Shown here piece by piece: positions 20,740-34,199 of a stretch of DNA of 64,000 nt. This DNA comes from Hypericum androsaemum (Eukaryota > Streptophyta > Magnoliopsida > Malpighiales > Hypericaceae). The position numbers and the translations under genes are program-made. The stretch spans positions 6,160,521 to 6,224,520 of the forward strand of contig OZ023193.1 of assembly GCA_963995505.1 (NCBI GenBank), in the 5' to 3' direction. The notes under the pieces are model-generated. The model saw nothing but the letters and a program-made list of their open reading frames with translations. It searched no databases and was not told the DNA's origin. The first letter of the stretch is position 1; every line of letters begins with the position of its first letter.

Positions 20740-23700
20740 TCATTGCGATGATCTCTTCTTCTTCTTCTTCGGCTTTTGTTTTTCTGATTTGGAGGGTTTT
20801 TCTGCTGCTTGCTTATCGTCTTCATTTATTAGGTGCTCGTACTCCTCGAGACTTGCAAATGGCGATGCTCCAGACTTCCCTCTAGATTTCCGCTTACCTT
20901 TTCTTGCTTTAATCTTGTCATCATCACTGTCATCTCCCTCGCCAACATTAACATCATCTTCATCATTATCGGGGTCGTTGCTTCTGATACCATCATCCAT
21001 ACCATCAAAATCTTCTTCCTCGGCAATGTCCAAAGGAGCATCGACCTCCGCATCACTGTCATCCCCAACAAGGTCATCGTCGTCCTCATCCACAACTTTG
21101 TCCAGATCATCATAGTCGTAACCACCATCTTCTTCTTCAAAGGTTATGTTAGCGGAATCCAGCATATTCTCTATTTCCTCGTTATCACTCTCATCCCCGC
21201 CAACTTCTTCGGGATCATCCACATCGAACAGTTCTTCAGCAGCCTCCTCTTCAGCTGCCTTCTTCTTCTTCTTCTTATTCTGCTTTGTGCTGCTCATCTT
21301 ATTCACATAGAACTTGTGGAAAACCAGATCCTCGGGAGGGACGTCAATTTCCGCCAAGGAAAGTATCTCAGGCCCAATAAGATGGTTGCTCATGTCAAGC
21401 TAACAAAAGATGAAGGCAGAAGGCAATTAGAAATTATATCGAGCTATTCTAGAAGAGGGAATTCATGAACCAAATATTCGAAACTCTTTGCGACATAAAC
21501 AAACAAAAACAACTGCAATGAAGTAAAAACTAACCTGCTTCGCTGGTTCTATTTGAGAGCCGCCATGCCATTCTGTCTGCTTGGGTTTCTTTTCCATGAA
21601 CTTGTCCAGGAATGCTGTAAGAGATAAGTCATTCAATGGGTTCCCGTTGTAAACAATATTAGCCCCAGATAAAAGCGTCCCAGCCATGGTAGCAACCGAT
21701 GGGTGTGCATGAGAAGCAAGTACTGTCAGCTCCCACCAACTTGCACGATCCGCATTGCTTGTGGTTCATGAAAACAGAAGGGCAATATTGGTAAGTTATC
21801 AGTGATCCACATAAAGAACTCTGAATTAGGAATTGACTCGAGAATTTTAGCAGACACTGCACGATAAAAAGTTGGCATTATATTCGACCTACCAGAAAGA
21901 AGGTTCTCTATGTCGTGGATTGTACCCTCCAGCTAGAGAATTAGCTGTAGATGGTGCCGGAGCTTGGTTATGGTTTGATAGAGACTTGGACTCCACAAAC
22001 TCTTTTGAGCTGTCTTCAATAGGCAGGTCTTCTCCATCTGATGCATCATCGTCAGAGCTAACACCTTTGGCTTTATCATCTTCTGAAGATCTACTTTGTA
22101 GATCACCATTGTAGTGCAGGGGTTTCTCTTGTTCTTCCTTGGAAGCAGCCTGTGCCTGTGAAGTATTGTCAATCTCCTCCGTTATGTCCTCAAAATGTTC
22201 AATATCTTCATCAACTGACTCATTCTGGAGCACCATGTTCCTGAAATGAAGAGTGTAAGCTAGTAATCCACACTGAATTGCATGTTTAATGACCTCGGGT
22301 TGACAGGAAAGGTAAGCACATATTACCACAAACGAGGCCTTGCTTTGAGAAGTTCAGAGAGGACAAATAGGCATCCACAAGCATACTGGGGCGGCTGCTG
22401 AAGGGCTACCTATTCAATATAGTCGCTATCAATCTTCTATTCAATTAAATGAATCTCACACCGTGGCACAAGACAAAAACATAATGAGAAAATGCGTGTT
22501 GTTTAAGAAATCTCATGGACAATTAGGGTGATGAATCAATGAACAGGCTTTTTTTTTTTTGTTTAAGCCCTGGACAATGTAAAAGTTGAAGAACATAGAC
22601 TTGCCAGGCAAAAAAAAGAATAAATGTCTAACCTGCAATAGGCGCTTTGCAAAGGCAGAGACACGCTTCAAATTCACATCATTTTTCATGGCTCTCAGAA
22701 GAAGCCCAATAAATAATTCCGACTGACAGCAAAAGCACAAGTGTTAGACATGCGTTAATAGTCAGAGTCAAAACTAACCAGGAAGATGTTCAGACCTTTG
22801 AGGAATTTACTGCAGCTGGAAGTAAAAGTTTCGAGTACAAAGCCCGGTAAAACCGATCGCTGACAGTCTGATTCTTGGACGAGAGCTTATCTAGAAGCAT
22901 TAATGCCTGAATACCTACGTTGAAGTTATCTGAATGCACCTGCACGAGTGTACAATTATTTATACCTATCATGCTAACATAATAGGGACACAAATCAATC
23001 AACAGCAGAAGACCTTGAAGACCTTACCAAACGAAAAAGCATCGGTGTATGGGCCTCAATGACATCATCAGCCTCGACACTTGAAACATAAGGGAATGCC
23101 CTATTTACTCCCTGAGAAGATACCGGATATTGAGCTTACATTTGGTATAATTATGGAAGAAACCGGTAATAAGGATTTGGATAATGAATCGAGTTAAAAG
23201 GGATTTCTCTACTTACAGTTAAAAGTGCTGATAATATTCTTGAATCCAACTCAATATGTAAGTCTGGTGAACTTTTCACTTCACCCTTCTTAGAAACTTT
23301 ATCATTTCTGTCCTCTATGTTGCCGGTTTTAGCAAACTTTTGATTGCTGTCTGCCTCATTGATCAACAACTGACGGAGGATGATACAGTACTTCAGTTCA
23401 CAATAATCACAGGAAGGGGAATTCAGGTGGGAATGAAAGAGCGAGAGGTCCATTTGTACCTTAAAAAGAGCAAAATAGACATCTACTAGACGTTTGGCAA
23501 CCTTCGGTCCATCTCCTTTATGACTCAAACGAATTTGGCTCAAGAAGTTTACCTGCATGCATATAATCAGGATGAGGAAGCTGCTGCAATATCTAAGAAA
23601 CAGGTTGCAACAAATTAAAATGTGGGAGTTTGATATTTGCTGGGAATGAAGGTCTCTACTGGTAAGAAATCGATACAGATATGCCATGTTCCTTTAAATA

Positions 23701-26309
23701 TGAAGTAAGTCCTAAAAGCATGATGCATAACAGAAATGAATCCGTTATTCCACAAACTTCTTTGCGAATGAAATAAAAAAATACATTATACATGATCACT
23801 CAAGCACGGTGTAAAACAACAATGAAGCAGAACTCAAAAGTTCAAAAAAGAGTTAGCAAATAATCAAGTGGGACATACAGCATGGTACTTGGCCCGTAAC
23901 ACCAGATGAGGCCGAAACAGAAAGGTGTCTACTTCATCAATTACCACTGCCTGTAAAAGAATAAGAAAAATTAGCCAGTTATAGAATCAAAACATATCCA
24001 AGATCATCAGGCCTGAATAACAGAAGTCTACCTTCATATTTGGGTGGTCGGATAAAAGGTTTGATAGATGAAAATCAGCATTAGATGCACTTCTGTTTTG
24101 CGGATCACCCAGCTTCAAGTATCAAAAATAAATTCATCAACTGCCTCAAAATCAGAAAACAGTAGTTCTCAATTCAAATGGAAAAGGTTATATGAACAGC
24201 ATCAAAGGGATTTAGTGCTCACTTTGTTCACTAATGCAGAAAGCAGTCTTCTTTCTTGCTCTGATTTGCTCTTCAAGAGTGCATATATTGTCTAGAATAG
24301 CAATCATGCATTAGTTTCAACCCTTATACTAGCAATTATGCAATGAAATGTTGCTGGAGATAGCTCTTATAACCCAAAGAGACTTGTAGTGTAATTACCC
24401 AAGCTTAGAAGTGCATCACTATCCAACCTCAATAAATACATCTAATTTTATTATCCTCTTCAAGTATTTTAAGGCAAAGTATTTAGGTGTTGAAACTCTT
24501 GTTGAGTGCCAGTCCGACAGCCATTGATTCTCAAAAGCATAACTAAATAAAATACTAGTTCGAAGAGCATAGGTGTTGATTAATTGATTCTAACAAGATT
24601 AAGTTGGCATAAAGATGTGAAAATTTGGACACTTGTCAGAAAATGAACCTAAATGAGATAAAAGTCAAAGAAACGGTACCTTTAATGCCTTGTCTTTTAG
24701 AATAGGCAACATGTCCCTCGATGCTTCCTCCAGAGCAAACACAAACCGTTCATACCTAAGTCAATATTCACAAAATAACAGTAAGTAAAACTGTAAATGA
24801 ACCAAGCGAGTTAAAGATAATGTATTTCGCTTAGTTAAACTAAAGACAGCCACGAAGAGAACATAGGAAACCATTTGATGTGATAGGAAAGCGTAGAGAA
24901 GCATGACGCTAACCTCTGCTTTAAGCAGTCCTCCCAATACCAAAAGAGTAGAAGAGAATAACCATCTTTTGTCTCTGGAAGATTATTTAGAGGACGTTGC
25001 AACAGCGTCTTCAGCTTACGATCGGGTAGTAAACTGGAAGCGGGGTATCAGATCAATAAGCAAATATCCAGTACACAATATCAAAGAATAAAATCTTAAA
25101 CACTATGCTAGATGCAGTCAATTAAACAAGCACTGACATCTTGGCCCAAACTTAATTAGAATCTTTCCGATAGTTTGTCTCATCAACTCTACCCAATTAA
25201 GATATAGAACAGAAATGTACAAACTTGAGCCCGCAGAAAATGTAAACAGGTGGTTGCTATCAACAATTTCTTAATAAAATTTAATGAGAGGGAACTTGTG
25301 ATACAATTTGACAGACAAAATAGAGCATGACAAAGAAGAACACCTTGAAACAAAGAGTTCTTTCAATGCTTCAAATCCTGTTAGCGCATGGCGCTTCCCC
25401 ACTTTCGAAGTTACCATTCCTGCAACAATTACTCAAATTAATCAGAACACAGTTTATCTCAAAAACAACCAATATAAAGATACAACTTATACATCGTGAA
25501 TCTTTCCAACAACAATCTAATCAATCATTCAGACCAAATTTCACTCAGATTAATCAAAACAGACAGTGTATCTCGAAAATAGGCAATATAAAGACATAAC
25601 TCAAGACATTGTGAATCTTTCCAACAACAAACAGTTGCCACAAAACCTGACCTAACAACGCGTCGAGGGCCCTCAAATTGGCAAGAGGGTTATCTCCAAG
25701 CAGCACGGAAAAGGCAGAAACTTTATCAGCCGCAGTCCCTGACCGCTGCGTGGCCACCAGCATCCTGATATCCCCGCTCCGCCCGCGCCCAGCCTCGTAG
25801 TCCTGGCTATACTGCCACATCAGCCTGTCCCCCACCTCTCTCTTCCCCTCCACGAACCGCTTCCACTCCTCCACCCCCATCTTCACATCCAATTTCCCAT
25901 CATACCCCTCCCCGAGAACCTTCCTCTCCAGCTCCCCGGCGTCCTCGTACCACAACCCCAGCGAGCTCGCCTTCACCAAAGGCAGCTTCGGGAGGCCCTT
26001 GTACCTGTCGTTCTTCCTCGAGACGGCGGCGTTCTGGTCCCCGTCCCTGAAAGGCAGCGACTTTGGGGTCGGCTTCGCACCGGCCCGCGTTTTCCCCACC
26101 TGGGCCTTGTCGGGGCGGTCGTTTTTGCCGGCGGGTTTCGCGGTGGGCTTGATGGGCCCGGATTTCCGGAAGTCGGAGTCGTCGAAGCCGGAGGAAGGGG
26201 CGGAGGAGGCGAGGCCGAGGGAGGAAGCGAAGGAGGCTACTTCCGATTGGAGGGCTTCGGCGTCGTTCGGTGCCTTCTTCCCCGAGGGTTTCTTCGTTGT
26301 GGGGCCCAT
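20740..26309 (-). CDS. SWA2: NOC1/MAK21-type CBF-domain protein (CEBPZ homologue, SLOW WALKER2)
   Basis: Nucleolar ribosome-biogenesis factor; the family (yeast Noc1/Mak21, human CEBPZ, Arabidopsis SWA2/EDA25) helps assemble and export the 60S pre-subunit. Sixteen exons: 25652-26309, 25344-25419, 24914-25033, 24680-24755, 24223-24291, 24032-24112, 23879-23950, 23460-23552, 23217-23369, 23028-23111, 22796-22939, 22633-22722, 22327-22409, 21893-22240, 21535-21757 and 20740-21399. They sum to 3,030 nt, 1,009 residues, near the usual plant size. The N-terminus is MGPTTKKPSGKK; LPLVKASSLGLWYEDAGELE leads into HEAT-like repeats. The CBF domain covers about residues 400-760 (GDGPKVAKRLVDVYFALFK; PPQYACGCLFVLSELLKARP; SWWELTVLASHAHPSVATMA). 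The C-terminus is very acidic (about 830-960) and ends in a Lys run (KPKKKKKRSSQ). All splice sites are GT-AG. No defect seen. Confidence 0.93.
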
Positions 26310-28032
26310 GGCGGGGTAGAGAAGTTGGGAGGGGAAGGAGGATGAAAAAGAAGGGTTTTTGGAGGGTTTTAGTGTAGCTGTTTCTTTTGTTCAGTTGTTG
26401 GCTCGGGGGACCGGTCGTCTAGTTTTTCCATTCGGTCTAACCCTAACCGAAATATATTTCGAAATTTTGAAATTTCTTAAGTATTATTTGCGTAAATTAA
26501 TTGATAAAAAATATTTTCATTACTCATTAGCTTTGAATTTGTTTCATGCCTTACTCGCAATTAAATTAACATATTCAGTGATTATTCAAAAAAGGTTTAC
26601 TACAACAATTAAAAGAAGATATTTTTTCAGCACAAAGATGAACAAAGTAATTTGTTCTTGTATATATTTCCACGGAATTCTTGTTGCAAGTTTTTATAAT
26701 GTCTTTTTTTTATGTTGTCTTTATATATATATGATAACTAAGTTTTACATTGGATAACTTATAGGGTATATTTTTTTTTAGTCCCTGATATATGGTCAAA
26801 TTACTAATAAGATCCGTTGTTTTTGAATAAGTACGGGCATCGCTAGGGACCTAATCTCTTAGTTATTACGTTCTGGGTTTACCACTCCTTTGAGGCCCAA
26901 AACAGTTTTACTGTCTCCTCGCATCATCACAGAATTAACTCCATCCCAGTGATTCTGTTACATTGTTAGAAACTTTGTGAATCTGTCATTTCCTATTCCC
27001 ATTTCACATTCATCTTCATGTCACCAACCATCTCTATGTCGATTTTTAACGCGCAACAAGCGCGGTATTAGCCTCGCCTCATCTTACCACTTTCTTCATC
27101 CTCTGGCTATGCACTGCAGAAGATAGAAGCAGGAGGTCATGTTGCAGACAGCATAGGCAGTCGGTATGCGACGGTGGCAGCTGCCGCGGCCGAACGAACT
27201 TCCCCCTTTGGCTATGAGTTTGCATCACAGAAATAATGCCACAAGATAGATAGTATACATACCTTTTCATATTACAAGTTGGTCAACTTTGTACAAGCAC
27301 TAATGGTATATTCACAACGTTATTGTGCTGCAGAGAGCAAAAGATGTGTTTCCAACATGAACTAGCAATGTGCCGAGCAACGATATTGCGGTGTATCTAT
27401 CCTGAGGATGTAACCATCTATCCATATGTACAGGGTTAGAATAATTTGGTATTAGAACCTTTAAGGGAATGGTGAGATGACCGTGTCGCCGAATCAGCAA
27501 CTGATATTTACCCCTCAAATCCTTTAATCAAGCTGTGGTAGCACTCTGCCCTCGGATGAATTTACGTACCAATCTTCAACTGTGCTGTGAGATACTGCGA
27601 CCGTGTCTTAGGTAATGCCAGAAGTCATTTGTTGATGGTTTGGTCTTTATTCCGAGAATCCACATCCTTTGGATGGGGAATCTGACGTGAAATGGCTCCA
27701 AAAAATGGTACTGCAAAAATTGTCATCTAATCTCACAGGAACAATGACTCCCCGTTTGTCACCCAATTTACAAACCGTGATGAAAATCCGCCAACAAGAT
27801 CATCAGAAGTCCCGGTTTGACTTCTTCCCTGAGAAAGGAAAACAGCATTCACACCTTCGGCTACCAAACAATGACTCCAGAGAGACGATACAATATGCAA
27901 CTCCAAGGCTACTTGGTCATGGATCACTGACCTTTAAGCGAGATCCAGGATCACTTGCAGCTCCATCAAGTTTCAGTTCACTGACAAGATTCTCAGATGA
28001 CAGACCAGCAATCGACCTGCAGATTCGCAATG
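26310..28032. other. Spacer: SWA2-like promoter and SAC gene 3' region
   Basis: 26,310-26,450 is the 5' flank of the SWA2-like gene. The AT-rich part to about 27,000 has no feature. 27,000-28,032 probably includes the 3' untranslated region of the SAC gene; frames on the plus strand there are shadows. Confidence 0.45.
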
Positions 28033-31000
28033 TTACTTGGAACTTGCCCTTTTTATTTGAAGATTGTCAGAACTTGTCATGCAGTGGAGAAAGTACCTAT
28101 CAGAAGGATCATCTTCATAGGAATTCCCCGATGAAGAAAGCCAATCCATGTCAAGAAAATTTGAGCAGCTACATGCATCACCATGTTCATCATAGCATAT
28201 ATGATTACTCTCGGATAGGCAGTCGACTTCCTCCAAATCCGAGTAAAGCTGTCTTCGAGACATTGAAGGAGTGAACCTAAAGCAACAAATAGTGAGACCA
28301 CATATCAGGACATCAAGTTTGATACATGTAATAAAACAAGTCCAAACATCTGAGTCAATACACCAAACACAACAGAAATTCAGAAACTTTGTTGCATCCA
28401 ATCCACCCGCCCATTATCGTATCCAGAAGTAATTAAAGCCAAAGGGTTAGCACCAATGTTAACAGTCAGTCGCATTTGATGAACCAACCCCCAAATACAA
28501 TGGTTTTGATTTACTAGAATGGTCGTAGTAGGGAATGAACAAGCAACAAGAAGACCAAATCATTAAGAACCTGGAATAAGACATGTCACTTCCACAACTT
28601 GAAATCTCAGGGGAGGACTCTGAAAGACCCTTATTTACAGCTCCCTCCTTCGACATAGAATCATGGGGTATAACAACAGCAGCAGAAACAAGAGAGTTAC
28701 TTTCACGGAGAAGATTCCCGTCGGATAGTGATCTCTTCATGAATGATCTGCGCATAGTGCACAGAATAATATGTTATTCCCTAGTGCACAACATTATCCA
28801 CAAGAGACCAATTAAGCAAAGCACAATCCAAATGTCAATGATGGAGAGGAATGCGTCCTACTGCAAGTACCCAAAGTGCACATCCAAGATCCATTAATTT
28901 CATTTGACCTGACTGGCCATGTCTGTATTCGAGTGGTCATATAAACGACTCGACTCACCACATCGTCTACACGTAGAATACTTTAAACACATAGAAGCTC
29001 AACCCTTCATAAAATATTATATTTGTGTTAAACAGGGTCATTTTGAAAGTTTTAGTTCATCTATTATCTAAATATACCAAGAAAAATGTATCGTCTAATG
29101 AAGCCTCTACGAAACCATTTTGGACTGGAACAAAACAGAGACTCCTTGTCTTGATGCCTCAACATCAACCATTAGGCTTAATATCTCATTGGAGCGCTAC
29201 TGCGGAACTTGTACGAATAGTACCTTGCATTCTCATCAACCAAACCAGGACCACGACTTCCAACGTCATGAAGTTGATCTGAACCCAATTCCCATAGAGC
29301 TGGCTTTCCTTCTTGTGGCTGGAAATGACCCAGAAACCTGCTTATACAGAATCAAAGCCAAATCTTAGGGCAACAGTCAGCAACTTCAACTTAAATGTAC
29401 AAAGCCCCACCAGGTTCGAAAGCAACTAACGGAAAGTACAAGATGACGTGCTCTCTGACTTACACATTAATTGCATCCTGCTTCTCACCATCCACGTATG
29501 CATTACTGTAATAACGTTGGAGTGTTCGGAGGAATTCCTGAGACTGGGTAGCAGCTTTCCACTGACCTCTCATCTCACAGAAAATCTGTCCAACAGAGAA
29601 AATTAGTCATGCCAGTTGTTTCTCAGGACAAAACTAGTTACGATATCATCAACAGCACTTAAAACCATGATATTTTGGCAATTGCCATGAAAAGCTACTT
29701 TGATTTCTATAAGCGACTCCGAATCTTTACTTCAGATTCATTTTTTTACCTTGTTGTGAGCAGCAGATCCGCCATACTGCAGAGCAAGTGTATCTCCCAT
29801 TGACTCGTAAATCCCCATCAAATCCTCAGCCAGAGGGTTGTCCAGATCAATGTTAGGGGAGTCTGCAAGTCCTAGTGAATGCAGCTGAACTCCAAGAGCC
29901 ACCAACCCATAGGCATACTGCGCTACATTTGTACGATCCAAACAGTCGATGCAATTCGTCCTTAGGACACCTTTCTGAAAAGTTGGCCCCTTCACATCTT
30001 GCTTTCTATCTCCTCCAATGGCATTATTAGAAACACCATGATTTGTGGCTTCTTCTCTAGTGAGAAGATTTTTCCCAGAGGCTTCACCGCCAACTTTCCT
30101 GAAAAACAAAATATTAGCCCGTCGGTGAAGTTCCAAAAGAACTCTGACTACTTCAGACTCAGTTTATTAGTGAAAAGAAATATGGTATCTGAACGAAACT
30201 GGTTTGCAAGCCTGTTGGATCTTCGGCAAGAAATTGGCTTTTTTCGCTAATTAAGAAATCGGTAAATACTAAATACTATGACCGGATTCCCACAGGACAT
30301 GGTCACAGCTGATCTCTTGCAGGTCAATAGTTGCAGACAAGATAAAAAGTATGCGGTAAAACTTACTCGTCATGGAACCAATTAGCAGATCCCTTGGGCT
30401 GTAAGCACGGCGCGATTTGACAGTAAAAGATTCCTGTTAAGGTTACTGCATAGGCGGCAACTCTTCCTAGAAGTGACAAGACATCATTTGCACTACTGGA
30501 AAAGAAATAAATCATAATCAGAGTCGAACACTGTCGAGGGGATGATGAGTAGAGAATAAGAACAATGTGAAGATACATACTTTCCAGAACTGGAATGCCT
30601 ACTTAAATCCCAGTGAAGGAACCTTAGACGATCCTCCTCTGGTAGACCTTTATTGATAACTCTGATCGCATTTGCAAACTCTGCGCGAAGTATGCTTTCT
30701 CGCGGCTTCTTCTCACGTGTCTGTCACCAATTAAGTCAATATAAAGATTAGTAGCATCAAAAGAAAGATTGGCAAATCAGCGTTGTGACTAACTTATGGC
30801 AAGATACCTTTATTAAGTTCAAGATAATAATAGGATTCCCATATCTTTTAACTAGATTCTCAAAATGGAGCCTTGTTGCCTCGTAATTTCGGTCTTTCCT
30901 TGATACTGCAAAGAGGAACATGAAGAAGAATATAAGTTTATTGATTGAAGTTCAGACAGGAATCTGTACGCTCAGAGCAACCGGAGTCGTACATATTATA

Positions 31001-33695
31001 TCAGGTTTGATACTCAAACGTGAAGTTTCTTGTGACCAGAAAAGTGGAATTGAACCCCGATTCTGCACAACAGAACTTATTTGCAACGGACATCCATCAG
31101 GAGCATCTTCAAACAATAATTGTTCTGTCTCAACATCATTTGCTACTCTACCCTTCTCGTTCACACCACGTTTTATATATCTGCATAAAGAGAAGAAAAG
31201 TTTTTCTTTTATCAGATCATAAACGAAAGATAAGTACAATCACATTTCTGCATGTGCATACATACCTGGCTTTTAAATAAGTTGACCATGGTTTAAATCT
31301 AGATCTCAAGATACTTTAGAAGCTTATTATGTTTGAGCTACCAATAGACTAATTTGTCATTTCCAGTAACAACATAATCTCATATGTCGCCATAAGTTCA
31401 CGAGATTACCTTGTTCCAGCATAATGCCGTGAACGTCTTGCAATTAGAGTCATCTTAAAGTCTCTTCCGGATGATGAAAGTTTAATCTGCACATAAACAA
31501 GAGCAGGATTTGCAGGACGGTATGCTTAAGTTTTAAGCGAAAGAGTCGAGATCAAACCACACGGATATTATATGACAAGATTGTTGTGCAATAAAATTTA
31601 TAACAAGAACTCTTCATAGAATAGTTTAGTGAATCAGTATTCCACAGAATGAGATAAGGAAATAGTCCGGGACAAAATTCACCTGTTTGAAGAAGCCATA
31701 CACTAAGGCAACAGTCCAAAGAGTATTCTTGAGATTATTGCGGATTTCTCGTGTCAGGTATTCATTCCAAACAAACATGTTTTCATAGTGAGCTTGTCCT
31801 GTCTCACTATCACAAATATTCTTTTGAACACTATGCATGACTTTGTATGAGTAGCTGAAAAAGAAGTCCCTCGTAAGATTCACCGTGCATAGGAGCTTCT
31901 TGTATCTACATCATCATCAAAGGAAGAAGAAAAGACACAAGGGTAAGAAATGTCAGCGGTGTTAAAAAATGTGAGAGAAACTGGAACTATTAGCTTGAAA
32001 ATACAATGAACAAGATACTATAAGAAAATACCAATGAACATAAAAGAGAAAAGAACAAATCCCCTATAAATCCAATGATACCTTCTTGCACTCAATAGAT
32101 ATATAACATCACAACAATGAAGTTGGCCCTGTAAATATGCAGGATACAAACTGGAAAGAGCTACTACTTGACAGTACCAACAATAAAAAGGATGCAACTA
32201 AAAAAACGCACAGCCAGGAATTAAAGCTCAAAAACCAGTCTCCCATTGACGCTGACGGGTGTCAGGTGTCGTTACAAAAATAAAAGAGAGACATTACCTC
32301 CACAGTATGGAACTGGACTATACCTAAAGGCAGCAACGCCCAACCCAACAATTTGTTGCAAAAGATAACTCAAGTAAAAATGATCATAAAATGAAATCAC
32401 TGTCTAAATACAACAGGTCTGTGCAACTTCGACAATCTATACTTGAAAGTCTCTCTAGAAGTACCAAGTACATGTTACATTGACATTTAAAATGGACAAA
32501 AGACCTGTTCTCGTTCTTAGAAAAAGTCATATTTGACCGCACAGTCGAGTTTGGAATAGGAATCATCTCAGTCTTGGTGATGGCATATATTGGATGGCCG
32601 CATATAGTACCAATCTTCCTTCTTTTTGTTATCAGCAACATGTAATAAGGACCCAAGAACTTAATGAACCCTGAATTATGTGAAAACAGAATCAGATATA
32701 ATGTATGAAACTTTTACAGGACCTGGTCTAGGATTCGCATTAGATAGAAAGGAGAATAACATACCAACTATGCCGTAGCAAGTTGTAACGAATTTAAGTC
32801 CACCGATCAACTTATTTCCTTCATGTATCCGCTTAAGCAGGTCACAGCAATCACTTTCTGAGTAGGTCATAGAATCTTCAAGAACATTTAAGTCCGATGG
32901 TTCAGATCGATCAATCTTTAACACCTTCCAGAAGCTTCTAGCTTTGTCTCTACCTATCAAGTAATAGTGCTGGCAGACAAAAGATCAAGTGATAGTAATC
33001 AGAACAAGAGGTAAACAAGAAAGGTAAAAGGGCAGTTATCTTTTACGACAAAGAAAGGTAAAAACTGGAAGGAGGCTGGAAGGAGGAGGTGATCATGTCC
33101 AACACAATGCAGTAGGCTTCACTCCAGAAACCAGATGAAAGAAAAAAACCTGGTCGATCTAAACCATTGACTCAAATAGATGAACTCCAAGCATAGCACC
33201 GAGCACTGGAAACCTCTAGCAAAATCTAAGCAAAATCAAGCAGGTAAGATAGTCAATTCAACACAACACCATCCTGAAAAACTAGAACCAAGCCCAACAC
33301 CAACATGGGAAGAGGCAACTCAAAAGTGCGATTTAATAGAACAAGAACAACACATAGGATTACCATTTCAACCACCAAATTGCTATGAGAAACCAAATTT
33401 CATCAGTTAGGATAGCTTAAAACCGCAAAACCTGGGAACCCCAGAAGCAGCTACCACTTCTTGGATTCCAAGCAAGCCAAAAGGGAACTTTGAAACAGGA
33501 TTTTAACCACAACCCGAATCGTATTTCGAACAAATCAAGAGCAAAAGCGCACCCAAAAAAAAACAAGGTCAACTTAGATGGCAAGAGCTAACACGCAAGA
33601 GCATATACCGAGAGCGTCTCATAGAGTCTGAACTTCTGCAAGTAGATGGAATTCGGGTCATCTTCTCCGGCAAATGTAATTGGCGTGGCTTCCAT
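28033..33695 (-). CDS. SAC-domain phosphoinositide phosphatase (SAC2-5 type)
   Basis: Removes phosphate from phosphoinositides; Arabidopsis SAC2-SAC5 act at the tonoplast on PtdIns(3,5)P2. Fourteen exons: 33609-33695, 32765-32969, 32505-32670, 31683-31905, 31410-31486, 30993-31180, 30808-30905, 30581-30720, 30367-30495, 29750-30098, 29464-29585, 29224-29337, 28571-28747 and 28033-28276. They sum to 2,319 nt, 772 residues. The SAC domain starts near [12 protein letters not shown] (about residue 20) and includes [27 protein letters not shown] and [16 protein letters not shown]. The catalytic CX5R motif is [15 protein letters not shown], with Cys487 and Arg493. A plant-specific C-terminal tail follows ([14 protein letters not shown]; acidic, Ser-rich end; stop at 28035-28033). 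The start at 33695 is the first ATG in frame. Subtype within SAC1-SAC5 is inferred from length and tail, not proven. Confidence 0.93.
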
Positions 33696-34190
33696 GCTAA
33701 AGATCCAATCTTTGGAACCCGGGAAGCCTTCCAATCCAGGGTCAACCCCCCACCCTTGACTAAATCTCCACCTTCTCAATCCAAAACCACACCGAACCAA
33801 ACAACTACAACGCCTCCCGGCTATATTAACAAGCAAAAGAAACTATCTTGGAGTTCGTATCAAATATTTAAACAAGCAGGAAACAACAAGTAATGAGCTA
33901 AAGCAGGGAAGACCCAAGAAGTAAAGACTCCAACTTGCAGATCCTTTGAGGAAGTTTCTTCCTCCAATTGGCTTCTCTGGCCTCGGAGGAAACAACCCAG
34001 AATGTGAATTTCGGAAACGCCGCGTTTCTGGTCGGGACGCAGATCGAGAGAGGAGAGAGAGGAAGTCTTGTATTGGTCTGTGTCCAATCTATTACACACC
34101 ACATGAAGAAGAGAAAAAAGAAATATTAGTTTTTTATAAATCTCCTGCCTTTCTTGCCACTTCTTCTCTCTTTTATTTTCCTAATTTTTA
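33696..34190 (-). promoter_or_regulatory. 5' leader and promoter region of the SAC gene
   Basis: The frame stays open upstream of 33695 but has no ATG, so this is leader. No clear TATA box was chosen. Confidence 0.4.
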
Positions 34191-34199
34191 AATTATTTG

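Noticed and set aside
20829..21140. Met/Thr-rich minus frame
   Set aside because: Out-of-frame reading of the Asp-rich part of the SWA2-like gene.
20833..21468. 211-codon plus frame
   Set aside because: Antisense shadow of the acidic last exon of the SWA2-like gene.
27669..28274. 201-codon plus frame
   Set aside because: Antisense to the last coding exon and 3' region of the SAC gene; no family likeness.
33588..33836. Upstream extension of the SAC protein N-terminus
   Set aside because: The frame is open but contains no ATG before 33695, so the extension cannot be started normally.
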